Of a stretch of 64,000 nucleotides of DNA, positions 52,585-61,475 are shown one piece after another. The notes under the pieces were generated by a model. That model was not told the origin of the DNA and searched no databases. It saw only the letters and a list, made by a program, of their open reading frames with translations. Numbering within the stretch: position 1 is the stretch's first letter; every line of letters starts with the position of its first letter. This DNA comes from Acidobacteriota bacterium (GTDB lineage: Bacteria; Acidobacteriota; Blastocatellia; Pyrinomonadales; Pyrinomonadaceae). The stretch covers positions 122,637 to 186,636 of the forward strand of contig JAFAZX010000036.1 in the NCBI GenBank assembly GCA_019239425.1, written 5' to 3'. The position numbers were made by a program, and so were the translations under genes.

Positions 52585-54093
52585 ATGATGAGAAGGTCTT
52601 GGGGCGCGTCGAAGTGTATCTGGTCTCTGCTGCTGTTGGCGGCGGCACCACTCTTGGCATTTGCTCAGGGGGCACAGGCGGACGCGGAGCGCCTTTCGAA
52701 GTTGGAGAGCGCGGCGGCGGCGGCACAGTCGGCGGGCGACAACGCCTGGATGCTCGTCTGCGCGGCGCTCGTGCTCTTCATGACGGGGCCGGGGCTCGCG
52801 CTCTTCTACGGCGGGCTGGTGAGGCGCAAGAACGTCCTGACGACGATGTTCCAGAGTTTCATCCTGATGGCCGTCGTCACCGTGCTCTGGGCGGTCTTCG
52901 GCTACAGCGTGGCCTTCGCCGAGGGGACGCCGTTCGCGGGCGGCCTCTCGTACCTGTTCCTGCAGGGCGTCGGCGCTGCGCCGAACGAGACCTACGCGGC
53001 GACCATCCCGCAGCAGACCTTCATGATCTACCAGTTGATGTTCGCGGTCATCACACCCGCGCTCATTACGGGCGCCTTCGCCGAGCGGATGAAGTTCAGC
53101 GCGATGCTAGCCTTCACGGTGCTCTGGACGAGCGTCGTCTACTTCCCCCTGGCGCACATGGTCTGGGGCAAGGGCGGCTTTCTGAACGCGGCGCTCGGCG
53201 GCACCGTCCCCGCGCTCGATTTCGCGGGCGGCACGGTCGTCCACATCTCTTCGGGCTTCTCGGCGCTCGTCTGCGCGGTGCTGGTCGGACGGCGCTTGGG
53301 GTTCGGGAAGGCGCCGATGGAGCCGCACAACCTCGTGCTGAGCCTGGTGGGCGCGTGCATGCTCTGGGTCGGGTGGTTCGGCTTCAACGCGGGGAGCGCG
53401 CTGTCGGCGGGGAGCCTCGCGACGAGCGCGTTCGTGGCGACGCACTTCGCGGCGGCGGCGGCTACTCTGGGTTGGACGCTGGCCGAGTGGGTGCGCACGG
53501 GCAAGCCGACCGTGCTCGGCGCCATCTCGGGCGCGGTGGCGGGGCTTGTGGGCATCACGCCGGCTTCGGGTTTCGTCACGCCGATGTCCGCGCTGGCGGT
53601 CGGGTTCATCACCGGCCTGGGGTGCTTCCTCGCCGTGACGGAGTTGAAGAAGCGGCTCGGCTACGACGACGCGCTCGACGTGTTCGGCGTGCACGGCACG
53701 GGCGGCACCATCGGCGCGCTGCTGACGGGCGTCTTCGCCACGAGCGCCATCAACCCCATCTTCAAAGACGCGGCGGGCAATGCCCTGCCCGTGGGCCTTC
53801 TCGAGGGGAACGCCGGGCAGTTGCTCAACCAGTTGATCGGCGTCGGGCTGACGGTGGGCATCACTTGCGTGGCCTCGCTCGCGATCCTGAAGATCGTCGA
53901 CCTCCTCATCGGCCTGCGGGTGAGCGAGGAGGAGGAGATCACGGGCCTCGACATCACGCTGCACGGCGAGGCGGGCTACCACCTCGGCACAGAGTCCGTG
54001 CTGGCGCGCGTCATCGCGTCGGGCGGCGCGGAGGCTGAGGCCGTTGCCGCAGGCTACACGAAGGACGTGGCGTTGGAGGGCGCGGGCGACTGA
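52585..54093 (+). CDS. amtB: ammonium transporter
   Basis: This 502-residue protein starts with ATG at 52585 (GGGAGAAG upstream; ATG at 52588 also possible), has a signal peptide ending near LLAFAQG, and then about 11 membrane segments. Typical Amt sequence is visible: GPGLALFYGGLVRRKNVL, the pore histidines in GGTVVHISSGFSAL and VFGVHGTGGTIGAL, and the cytosolic tail GLDITLHGEAGYHL. It imports ammonium, usually under nitrogen limitation. No glnK gene was seen beside it. The N-terminal extension of about 50 residues before the first segment is longer than usual. Confidence 0.94.
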   Translation: MMRRSWGASKCIWSLLLLAAAPLLAFAQGAQADAERLSKLESAAAAAQSAGDNAWMLVCAALVLFMTGPGLALFYGGLVRRKNVLTTMFQSFILMAVVTVLWAVFGYSVAFAEGTPFAGGLSYLFLQGVGAAPNETYAATIPQQTFMIYQLMFAVITPALITGAFAERMKFSAMLAFTVLWTSVVYFPLAHMVWGKGGFLNAALGGTVPALDFAGGTVVHISSGFSALVCAVLVGRRLGFGKAPMEPHNLVLSLVGACMLWVGWFGFNAGSALSAGSLATSAFVATHFAAAAATLGWTLAEWVRTGKPTVLGAISGAVAGLVGITPASGFVTPMSALAVGFITGLGCFLAVTELKKRLGYDDALDVFGVHGTGGTIGALLTGVFATSAINPIFKDAAGNALPVGLLEGNAGQLLNQLIGVGLTVGITCVASLAILKIVDLLIGLRVSEEEEITGLDITLHGEAGYHLGTESVLARVIASGGAEAEAVAAGYTKDVALEGAGD

Positions 54094-54130
54094 GACGACT
54101 TCGACCCGCGCCGACACCGGCGCGGGCACG

Positions 54131-54214
54131 CTTCATCGCGGGGGCGCCGAGGCGCGGCGGGAGGACGCTTAAAGGGGGTGGACTTCCTCGGAGGCCCGGC
54201 GCCCCCGCGATGAA
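54131..54214. repeat. 18-bp perfect inverted repeat with 48-base loop after amtB
   Basis: TTCATCGCGGGGGCGCCG (54131-54148) and its exact complement at 54197-54214 flank a GC-rich segment. It is followed by two copies of GATGAATACTCG. There is no T-run, so it may stabilise the transcript end or be a repeat remnant rather than a simple terminator. Confidence 0.6.
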
Positions 54215-54253
54215 TACTCGGATGAATACTCGGCGGCCTTCAAGGCGCGAGCC

Positions 54254-54967
54254 TCACTTGAACCTGATCGTCTTCACCATCTCTTTGACGGCCTGCAAAT
54301 CCTCCTCGTCGACGTACGAATAGACCAGAGCCAGCGCGTAACCCTTCGACAGCCTGACGTAGTACCTCTGCGCCAGCATCCGCGGCCCGACCGTGAGCTT
54401 CATGTCCGCGACTGTGAACGCGACCCCGCCCAGCATCTCGGTCCGCAGCGGCGCGGTCAGCTCGGCCTTCGCGGCAGTCTGGTTGATGGTGCGCAGCGCT
54501 ATCGTGACGTAGTCTTTTTCCGTCTTGACGACGGCCGTCGGGATGCGCTCGGCCAGGCACATCAGGAGCGCGTTGAACTCGGGGCCGGGCTTGTTCACGT
54601 CATACTTCGAGACGCTGAACAGGTTGTCCACGCGGGCCGTGGTGGCGTCCATCATCTCCTTCGTCCGCTGCGGGATGCCCTCCTGCAACGCCGCCCTCCC
54701 GGCCTCGTTGATCTGTCTCCGCGTCGCGTAGTCGATGGCGGCCCAAGTGGGGTTGAGCGAGATGGTGAAGCCGAAGAAGTCGTTGGTGTAGGTGCTGCCC
54801 ACCAGCCTGCCCTGCGCGGAGGGGAGCTGTCGCGCCTGGCCCGCTGCCGGCGGGAGGGGCGCGGGGGGTGGCGGCGGCTCCTGCCGCGCGGGAGTGCGCG
54901 CGGCGACTGCGGCGGCCGTTGCCGTGAGGAGGGTTGCAAGGAGCGTTGCTGTCAAAAGTCTTTTCAT
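54254..54967 (-). CDS. secreted protein, PsbP/DUF1795-like pattern
   Basis: This 237-residue protein has a signal peptide (RLLTATLLATLLTATAAAVAA), a Pro-rich linker and a mature domain with NDFFGFTISLNPTWAAIDY at its start, later LGGVAFTVADMKL and GYALALVYSYVDEEDLQAV near its end. This order resembles small exported proteins with a PsbP/Mog1-like fold that measure or bind something in the envelope. The function is unknown. It lies in the same direction as the phosphofructokinase genes, with 36 bases between. Confidence 0.65.
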   Translation of the reverse strand: MKRLLTATLLATLLTATAAAVAARTPARQEPPPPPAPLPPAAGQARQLPSAQGRLVGSTYTNDFFGFTISLNPTWAAIDYATRRQINEAGRAALQEGIPQRTKEMMDATTARVDNLFSVSKYDVNKPGPEFNALLMCLAERIPTAVVKTEKDYVTIALRTINQTAAKAELTAPLRTEMLGGVAFTVADMKLTVGPRMLAQRYYVRLSKGYALALVYSYVDEEDLQAVKEMVKTIRFK

Positions 54968-55003
54968 AGGTGTTTGGTTGGGTGCGCGCCGGAGGGGCGC
55001 GGC

Positions 55004-56245
55004 TCAGACGTTGGGGCCGAAGCGCGCGACGAACTCGTCTCTGGCGAGGCCGGCGGCTTCGGCGAGTTTGGCGACCCAGGCGTCGTCTTCGAAGTCCTTC
55101 TTCTCAATCCTGACCATGTAGTCGCGCGCGACCTGATAGCTCTCGGTGTCCACGTCCACGGGGCGCTCGCGGCCGCGGCCGCTCTCCGCGTCGGCCAGCT
55201 CGGAGAAGGGGACGGGGCGGAACTCGCCGCCCTGGATCATGATCATGTCGCCGGAGCCGCCGCCGTGCAGGTGGCGGAAGGCCGCGTAGCCGAGGTCGCG
55301 CGCGTACTCGGCGTCGTAAGGGATCGGCGGCGCGCAGCGCAGCTCGTAGCCGATGGTCTTATCGACGAGCGTGACCTTGATGCCGCGCCGTTCGAGCCGC
55401 GCCTGCACCTCGCTCTTGACCTTGCGCCCGAGGTCGATCTCGGTGACGCGAATGTTCCCCTGCGCGTCGCGGTCTACGTCCTGGAGCTCGGCCACCTCCT
55501 CGGGGTCGAACAACTCGACCAGAGACTCGGCCAGAAGCACCACGCCGTGCGAGCGGCCCATCGCGCGCCGCTTGATGATGGAGCCTTCGACCACGTCGCA
55601 GATGTCCGAGAGCGAGACGCGGGCGCGGCGGAACTCCTCGGGGATGATGGTGCAGGTGGCGCTCGCGGCCTTGCCGATGCCGAGCGTGAGGTGGCCGGTG
55701 GGCCGCCCCATCGTCACGCCCAGGTACCAGCGCCCCGTCGTCTTCGCGTCCTCCATCAGGCGCTGGACGAGCTGCACGCCGACGTGGCGCGCCGTCTCGA
55801 AGCCGAGCGTGGAGACCGAGAGCGGGAGCGAGAGGTCGTTGTCGATTGACTTCGGAACCTGGACGACCTTGATCCCGCCGCCCGCCGCGCGCTCGACGGC
55901 CGCGGAGCTGCGGACGAGGTCGTCGCCGCCGATGGTGACGAGCCCTTCGATGCCGAGCTTGCGCAGCGCGGCGACGGTGTTCTCAAGGCTTTCGGGGTCG
56001 CGCGTGATGTCGGTGCGCGCCGTGCCGAGGATGCTCCCGCCGTCGAGGTGGATGCGCGAGCACTCGTCGATGGACATCTCGTGCTGCTCGTCGGTGTAGC
56101 GCTGCGAGAGCCACTCGAAGCCGTCGTGGAAGCCAACGGGCGTGCAGCCGCACTTGATCGCCTCGATGACGACTGCGCTGATGACGCCGTTCGTGCCCGG
56201 CGCCGGCCCGCCGCCGACAAGTATTCCGATTCGCTTAATAGCCAT
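55004..56245 (-). CDS. PPi-type 6-phosphofructokinase, paralogue 1
   Basis: This 413-residue protein is a PFKA-family enzyme: GILVGGGPAPGTNGVISA, VTIGGDDLVRSS, VPKSIDNDLSLPL, GRPTGHLTLGIG and YELRCAPPIPYDAEY. The Asp after GGD and the Lys of PKSIDND are the residues associated with use of pyrophosphate rather than ATP as phosphoryl donor. It phosphorylates fructose 6-phosphate reversibly or a related sugar phosphate. It follows the second paralogue on the same strand, with a palindrome between. Confidence 0.85.
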   Translation of the reverse strand: MAIKRIGILVGGGPAPGTNGVISAVVIEAIKCGCTPVGFHDGFEWLSQRYTDEQHEMSIDECSRIHLDGGSILGTARTDITRDPESLENTVAALRKLGIEGLVTIGGDDLVRSSAAVERAAGGGIKVVQVPKSIDNDLSLPLSVSTLGFETARHVGVQLVQRLMEDAKTTGRWYLGVTMGRPTGHLTLGIGKAASATCTIIPEEFRRARVSLSDICDVVEGSIIKRRAMGRSHGVVLLAESLVELFDPEEVAELQDVDRDAQGNIRVTEIDLGRKVKSEVQARLERRGIKVTLVDKTIGYELRCAPPIPYDAEYARDLGYAAFRHLHGGGSGDMIMIQGGEFRPVPFSELADAESGRGRERPVDVDTESYQVARDYMVRIEKKDFEDDAWVAKLAEAAGLARDEFVARFGPNV

Positions 56246-56254
56246 GATGATTAA

Positions 56255-56307
56255 GTGATGAGTGATGAATGAAGAACCCGCTGCCTTTCATTCATCACTC
56301 ATCATTC
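56255..56307. repeat. palindrome of GTGATGA words
   Basis: Arms 56255-56274 and 56288-56307 match at 19 of 20 positions around a 13-base loop. Words GTGATGAG/GATGAATG resemble the arms at 37545. It lies between the two phosphofructokinase genes, three bases from the stop of paralogue 2. Confidence 0.78.
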
Positions 56308-56309
56308 CT

Positions 56310-57572
56310 TTATACCGGCACGTGGCCGCACATGTAGCCGAACTTCTCTTTGAACTCTTCGGGCGAAAGGTTGCCGGCGCCGGCGAGACGCTGCACCCAG
56401 TAGGCGTCTTCGAAGTCCGAAGGCTCAAGTCGTATCTGGTACTCGCGGGCGACGCGGTAGCCTTCGCTGTCGGTGTTGACCATGCGGACGCGCGTGCGCC
56501 CCGTGCCGGGCTCGCGGATGTCGGAGAAGGCGATGGGCACCATGCGGCCGCCCTGGACGCTGACCATCGCGTCGGAGCCGCCTTGCAGCAGGAAGCGGAT
56601 GGCGGCGTAGCCGAGGTCGCGGCAGTAGGCGGCGTCGAAGGGGATCGGGTCGGCGCAGCGCAGCTCGTAGCCGATGTTCTTGTTCGTGATGGTGACGCGG
56701 ATGCCGCGGGACTTGAGGCGGCCCTCGACCTCGACCTTGACGCGGCGCGCGAGGTCGACTTCGGCGAAGCGTATGTGGCCGTGCTCGTCGCGCTCGACGT
56801 CCTGCAGTTCGGCCAGCTCGGCCGGGTCGAGTTTTTCGATCAATCCTTCCGCCAGCACCGCGACGCCGAAGTGCCTGCCCATCGCGCGGCGCTTGATGAT
56901 GGCGCCCTCGACGATGTCGCAGATGTCCGAGAAGGCCACCGTCTCGCGATCCGTGAACTCCTCGCCGATGACGGTGAGCGTGGCGCCGGCGGCCTTGCCG
57001 ATGCCGAGCGCGAGGAAGCCCGCCTTGCGCCCCATCGCGACGACCGCGAACCAGCGCTTGGTCGAGCGCGCGTCCTCCATCAGGTTCTGCACCAGCTCCA
57101 CGCCGACGTGGCGCGCGGTCTGGTAGCCGAAGGTCGGGATGTGCGAGGGGAGCGGCAGGTCGTTGTCGATGGTCTTCGGGACGTGGACGACCTTGATCTC
57201 GTGGCCGCTTCTCTCGGCGACGAAGCTCGAAGAGAGCGCGGTGTCGTCGCCGCCGATGGTGACGAGGTGGTTGACGCCCAGAGACCTGAGCGTCTCGATG
57301 ACGGCGCGGGTGGCCTTCTCGGATTTGGTCGGGTTGTCGCGGGCGGTGCCGAGGACGCTCCCGCCGCGGAGGTGTATGCGCGAGACGTCCTCGATCCTGA
57401 GGCGGCGCGTGTGCGTCGAGTCCTCGCGCATGAGCCACTTGAAGCCGTCCTGGACGCCGATGACCTCGAAGCCGTGGTTGATGGCCTCGATGGCGGCGGC
57501 CGAGATGACCGCGTTGATGCCCGGGGCGGGGCCGCCGCCCACGATGATCGCCAGAACCTTTTTGTCTGCCAT
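56310..57572 (-). CDS. PPi-type 6-phosphofructokinase, paralogue 2
   Basis: This 420-residue protein parallels its neighbour throughout: IIVGGGPAPGINAVISAAAI, VTIGGDDTALSS, VPKTIDNDLPLPS, MGRKAGFLALGIGKA and YELRCADPIPFDAAY. GGDD and PKTIDND again point to pyrophosphate as donor. Two full-length paralogues side by side suggest one may have a different substrate or regulate the other as a heteromer. The start has no strong ribosome site, but the sequence aligns from the first residues. Confidence 0.85.
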   Translation of the reverse strand: MADKKVLAIIVGGGPAPGINAVISAAAIEAINHGFEVIGVQDGFKWLMREDSTHTRRLRIEDVSRIHLRGGSVLGTARDNPTKSEKATRAVIETLRSLGVNHLVTIGGDDTALSSSFVAERSGHEIKVVHVPKTIDNDLPLPSHIPTFGYQTARHVGVELVQNLMEDARSTKRWFAVVAMGRKAGFLALGIGKAAGATLTVIGEEFTDRETVAFSDICDIVEGAIIKRRAMGRHFGVAVLAEGLIEKLDPAELAELQDVERDEHGHIRFAEVDLARRVKVEVEGRLKSRGIRVTITNKNIGYELRCADPIPFDAAYCRDLGYAAIRFLLQGGSDAMVSVQGGRMVPIAFSDIREPGTGRTRVRMVNTDSEGYRVAREYQIRLEPSDFEDAYWVQRLAGAGNLSPEEFKEKFGYMCGHVPV

Positions 57573-57694
57573 TGCCGAGAAGAGTGCCCTTCGGTGCGAT
57601 TTGATGAAAACGAAATTGTACCGGAGTGTGGGCGTTTCTCAAATCGAGGGTGAGGCGCTTGAAGTCAACATAAATATTATGAATGACCTTATAA

Positions 57695-57763
57695 ACCACA
57701 GAGACACAGAGGCACAGCTTGAAGAACATAACTCAGTAAGCTGTGCCTCTGTGTCTCTGTGGT
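57695..57763. repeat. palindromic repeat, CACAGAGGC family, copy 3 (with compensatory change)
   Basis: Arms 57695-57720 and 57738-57763 are perfectly complementary. Compared with copies 1 and 2 one base differs (GAGAC for GAGGC), and the opposite arm carries the matching change (GTCTC for GCCTC), so the stem is preserved. Confidence 0.88.
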
Positions 57764-57805
57764 GAAATTCAAATGACGCAGAACGCTCGATGCGGGAAGA
57801 GCGCG

Positions 57806-58399
57806 TCACTCGCCGCTCTTGAGGTACTGCTTGGGCAGCGGCGTCTTCGGCGTCTCGGCCTCCCAGAAGATGGTGACGACCCACCAGCGCGCGCCGTCGT
57901 TCACGAGCTGGATGCTGTTGATGCCGCGGATGAAGGGCTTCGCGTCGTCGGCCTTGTGGCGGGCCTCGTAGGTGCTCCAGACGTGCGCGATGTGGCCGTA
58001 CAGTTCGACGCGGCGCGCGGTCTCGCGCTCGAAGAACCCCTGGGCCTGCGTGTTCTTGTCCACGCGCTCGATGAAGGCTTCGAGGTCGAAGACGTGCGGC
58101 TGGTAAGCTTCGGAGCCGGTGAGCGGGGCGTCGGGCGCGGAGCCGGGCGGGCGCACGGCCGAGGTCGGGATCAGGCGCGCGCCGGGGGCGAAGAGCGAGC
58201 GCATGCGCTCCCAGTCGCGCTTCTGCCCCGCCGGGCCGGAGATGACGTCGTAGACGGCCTTGATGATGGCGTCCATGCTCTTAACGTCATCCGGACGTGG
58301 CGAGGACTTGGAAGAGTCCTGCGCGCGGGCGTGGCCGAGCAGCAGGCCGAACGTCAAAAGGCAGAAGGTCAGGGCGGGGAACAAGGCTTGTCTCGTCAT
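57806..58399 (-). CDS. secreted SnoaL/NTF2-like protein
   Basis: This 197-residue protein has a signal peptide (TFCLLTFGLLLGHARAQ) and a mature domain with AIIKAVYDVISGPAGQKRDWERMRSLFAPGA near its start. It ends with HIAHVWSTYEARH and WWVVTIFWEAETP. The helix then curved-sheet pattern fits the NTF2-like fold used by SnoaL-type cyclases and by many non-enzymatic binding proteins. The substrate is unknown. It is transcribed in the same direction as the neighbouring genes. Confidence 0.75.
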   Translation of the reverse strand: MTRQALFPALTFCLLTFGLLLGHARAQDSSKSSPRPDDVKSMDAIIKAVYDVISGPAGQKRDWERMRSLFAPGARLIPTSAVRPPGSAPDAPLTGSEAYQPHVFDLEAFIERVDKNTQAQGFFERETARRVELYGHIAHVWSTYEARHKADDAKPFIRGINSIQLVNDGARWWVVTIFWEAETPKTPLPKQYLKSGE

Positions 58400-58425
58400 C
58401 AGGAGTCCTTTCAGGTTGGGTGCTG

Positions 58426-58515
58426 GTGATGGGTTCCAAGTTTTGGGTTTTAGGTGTTGGGGAAGAATCGGTTTTTAACCAACGCCCCAAACCCATCACT
58501 CATCATCCATCACTA
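58426..58515. repeat. imperfect word-repeat palindrome
   Basis: GTGATGGGTT (58426-58435) pairs with AACCCATCAC (58490-58499), with further partial pairing of GGGTTT and GTTGG words inside. The right side (CATCACTCATCATCCATCAC) contains the stop of the Cas4-like gene at 58496. Confidence 0.6.
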
Positions 58516-59086
58516 AAGATTCCGTGCAGGCGTCGCGGACGGAGCAGCCGCCGCAGCGGCGCGGGTCTTCGTGGCTGCGGTGAACCTCGCGCCCTTCGGC
58601 GGAGGCGTTCATGTCATTCTTCAGCTCTTCGATGAGGGCGAGCGCGCGAGCGCGCATCTCGTCCGTGTACTCGACGCGCACCTCCCGGTCGCGGTACTTG
58701 ACGAGGCCGTAAGGCACGTGCGCGCCGAGCTGGTCTTCGACGAGCAGGCAGTAGGCCGCGAGCTGCGCGAGGTGCGAGTCGTACGGGCGGCCGTTGGCGG
58801 GGGCCTGGGTCGACTTAGCTTCGACGGGGACGACCCCGCCCTCGACTTCGATAAGGTAGTCGGGCCTCCCGACCAGCTCCAGGGCCTCGGAGACGAGCGG
58901 CTTCTCCTGCCTCTTTCCGTCCCTGCCGACCTCAGTCCCCGCGACGCGGCCGACCGGGCGGCCCGTGTCGCTGTAGAGCAGCGCGCCCGTGGGCAGCCCC
59001 GCGCGCCTCGACTCGCGCGCGGCGGCGCGCGAGTCGAGCGTGGCCGCGATGACGAGCAGGAAGAGGAGCAGGTAGAGCCAGGTCAA
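58496..59086 (-). CDS. Cas4-like nuclease, C-terminal half (membrane-anchored)
   Basis: A TTG start at 59086 overlaps the stop of the upstream gene (TTGA), giving 196 residues. A membrane segment (WLYLLLFLLVIAATL) is followed by the PD-(D/E)XK core: GRPDYLIEVEGGVVPVEAKS with Asp and E-x-K, and SHLAQLAAYCLLVEDQL. The end has three cysteines (RRCGGCSVRDAC) as in the iron-sulphur cluster of Cas4. The fourth cluster cysteine and the conserved His are encoded in the preceding small gene. The two products probably act together. No CRISPR array or other cas gene is present. Confidence 0.75.
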   Translation of the reverse strand: MTWLYLLLFLLVIAATLDSRAAARESRRAGLPTGALLYSDTGRPVGRVAGTEVGRDGKRQEKPLVSEALELVGRPDYLIEVEGGVVPVEAKSTQAPANGRPYDSHLAQLAAYCLLVEDQLGAHVPYGLVKYRDREVRVEYTDEMRARALALIEELKNDMNASAEGREVHRSHEDPRRCGGCSVRDACTESLVMDDE

Positions 59087-59343
59087 AACGGCCACTCCAG
59101 ATACAGCAGCACCAGCCCGAGCGCCAGCGCGAGGAAGATGCAGACGGCGGCGAGTGTGCGCAGTCGCTTCGCGCGCGCGACCGAGCGGCCGTGGCTCTCG
59201 TGCCAGCGCGTGCCCGCGGCCCGCGCCTCCCCGCCGCGCGTCGGCTCGACGCCCTCGCGCCTGAGCCACCACGCGCGCGCGCAGAAGACGTACTCGCCCA
59301 GCGCCGACGCGCGGACGTAATCTTTGCGGCTCAACTTCTCCAT
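59083..59343 (-). CDS. Cas4-like nuclease, N-terminal half (membrane-anchored)
   Basis: This 86-residue protein carries the start of a Cas4-type domain: ALGEYVFCARAWWLRREGV (first cluster cysteine) and TRWHESHGRSV (conserved His). It then ends in one membrane segment (LAAVCIFLALALGLVLLYLEW). The next gene begins with another membrane segment and the rest of the nuclease. The break lies at a TTGA overlap within what would be a membrane hairpin. This is either a natural two-subunit nuclease, a frameshifted gene or a sequencing error. Confidence 0.72.
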   Translation of the reverse strand: MEKLSRKDYVRASALGEYVFCARAWWLRREGVEPTRGGEARAAGTRWHESHGRSVARAKRLRTLAAVCIFLALALGLVLLYLEWPF

Positions 59344-59365
59344 CGGCTTTGCCCCGAACCGTGCG

Positions 59366-59394
59366 GTGAGATAGTAACCCAAAACCGTTATAAT
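59366..59394 (+). promoter_or_regulatory. candidate promoter of the aldo/keto reductase gene
   Basis: TATAAT at 59389-59394 with GTGAGA (59366-59371, four of six to consensus) 17 bases upstream. The start codon is 47 bases after the -10. Confidence 0.5.
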
Positions 59395-59440
59395 CTCGGA
59401 AACCTAAAACCCGCGTCGGCATTTTAGAAAGGGGAGAGAG

Positions 59441-60427
<987 letters not shown>

Positions 60428-60446
60428 CGTTTAAGAGTCGGACATG

Positions 60447-60490
60447 AAAGCGGCGGCGCTCCTTTCACGAGAAGGAGCGCCGCCGCTTTT
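60447..60490 (+). terminator. rho-independent terminator after the aldo/keto reductase
   Basis: AAAGCGGCGGCGCTCCTT (60447-60464) pairs perfectly with 60472-60489, ending in CTTTT. Confidence 0.88.
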
Positions 60491-60542
60491 GTGAGCGTGC
60501 CCAAGTCTGGGGCAAGGAACTTTTGTCTGAGCGCCCGGCCGG

Positions 60543-60689
60543 TTAGACCGTCCGGCGGCCCGTCAAGAGGTTGATGACGAAGACGACGAGCGCCACGACG
60601 AGCAGCAGGTGAATCAGGCCGCCGCCGATGTGCGCGATCAACCCGAGCAGCCAGAGCACGAGCAGAATAACCAGAATCGTCCAGAGCAT
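60543..60689 (-). CDS. lmo0937-family small membrane protein
   Basis: A 48-residue protein with GGGAGGGTG before its ATG: MLWTILVILLVLWLLGLI, then GGGLIHLLLVVALVVFVI and a short basic end GRR. The sequence pattern and length match the lmo0937-type small membrane proteins. Their function is unknown; many respond to envelope stress. A much longer overlapping frame on this strand is not credible. Confidence 0.82.
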   Translation of the reverse strand: MLWTILVILLVLWLLGLIAHIGGGLIHLLLVVALVVFVINLLTGRRTV

Positions 60690-60999
60690 CTTACACACCC
60701 TCCCTTTCGGTTCAGAAGTTTTGTAATCAAGCCACCGTTCCCACCGGTCGGACACAGACCACGGCAACGCCCATGCCATCGGCGCGCGCCGAAGGAGATG
60801 TCCAATCAAACGGCCGAAATCGCGGGATTTTTCCTGAACCCGCGGGCGTCGAGTACGGAAGACGACCGCGTCGGCGTGTACTAATAACGAGTGAGCCGTG
60901 TTTAGTTTCGCATCATCACCCGCCGCCTCTTCCCGCCACGGTATGGCACGAACAAGGCGGCACGCACGTTGCACGCGCGCACGCCGGGGTAGTCCGTTC
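60690..60999. other. divergent intergenic region, nothing recognised
   Basis: About 310 bases between the small membrane protein and the next plus-strand gene. No consensus promoter or structured element was identified with confidence. Confidence 0.4.
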
Positions 61000-61461
61000 A
61001 TGCACAAACGCGCGAGGTCTTGGGGTAACTGGCTGGCGCCGGCCATCATCCTCCTGATCCTGGGGGCAGGCGTCGCCTCGTTCGCCGGCCCCGGGCAGTC
61101 GCAGGGCGACAAGCACAGCCTGAAGAACGACGTGTCGGAGCTGAAGTCGCGGGCCGGCACGGGCCGACTCGTCGCGGAGCAGGCGCTGGCCGGAAACCTC
61201 ACGCGCAACTTCGTCGAAGCGCAGGCGGAGCAGATGCGGAAGGGCGTCGCGCAGACGCGCGACAAGTTGACGCCCGAACAGTTCGGCCCGGAACTCTCCG
61301 CGCAGGTCTTGCAGGCCGCAGACCTCGCGCGGCGTCTCGAAGGCGCTCTGAACTCACTGCGCGGCGCGGGGGCGGACAGGCAGGCGGCCGAGTCGGCGCG
61401 GAAGAATCTGGCCGGACTCTTCGAGGAGCTGTCGCGCTTGGAAGAGGACTTGAAGGAGTAG
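61000..61461 (+). CDS. membrane-anchored helical protein, unknown
   Basis: The ATG at 61000 (frame open from 60898) gives 153 residues. An N-terminal basic patch and one membrane segment (WLAPAIILLILGAGVASFAG) are followed by a helical extracytoplasmic domain rich in Ala, Leu, Gln and Glu (QALAGNLTRNFVEAQAEQM, LARRLEGALNSLRG). The start codon has no strong ribosome site. It precedes the NRAMP-like gene by 14 bases and may be co-transcribed with it. Function unknown. Confidence 0.62.
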   Translation: MHKRARSWGNWLAPAIILLILGAGVASFAGPGQSQGDKHSLKNDVSELKSRAGTGRLVAEQALAGNLTRNFVEAQAEQMRKGVAQTRDKLTPEQFGPELSAQVLQAADLARRLEGALNSLRGAGADRQAAESARKNLAGLFEELSRLEEDLKE

Positions 61462-61475
61462 CGGCGGGCGTAGCG

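Noticed and set aside
52599..54038. A 479-codon plus-strand frame inside amtB
   Set aside because: It is an out-of-frame shadow of the transporter, Gly/Arg/His-rich with no membrane segments.
58496..59343. CRISPR adaptation gene cas4
   Set aside because: Although the fold and cysteines are Cas4-like, it carries membrane segments and there is no cas1, cas2 or array in the window.
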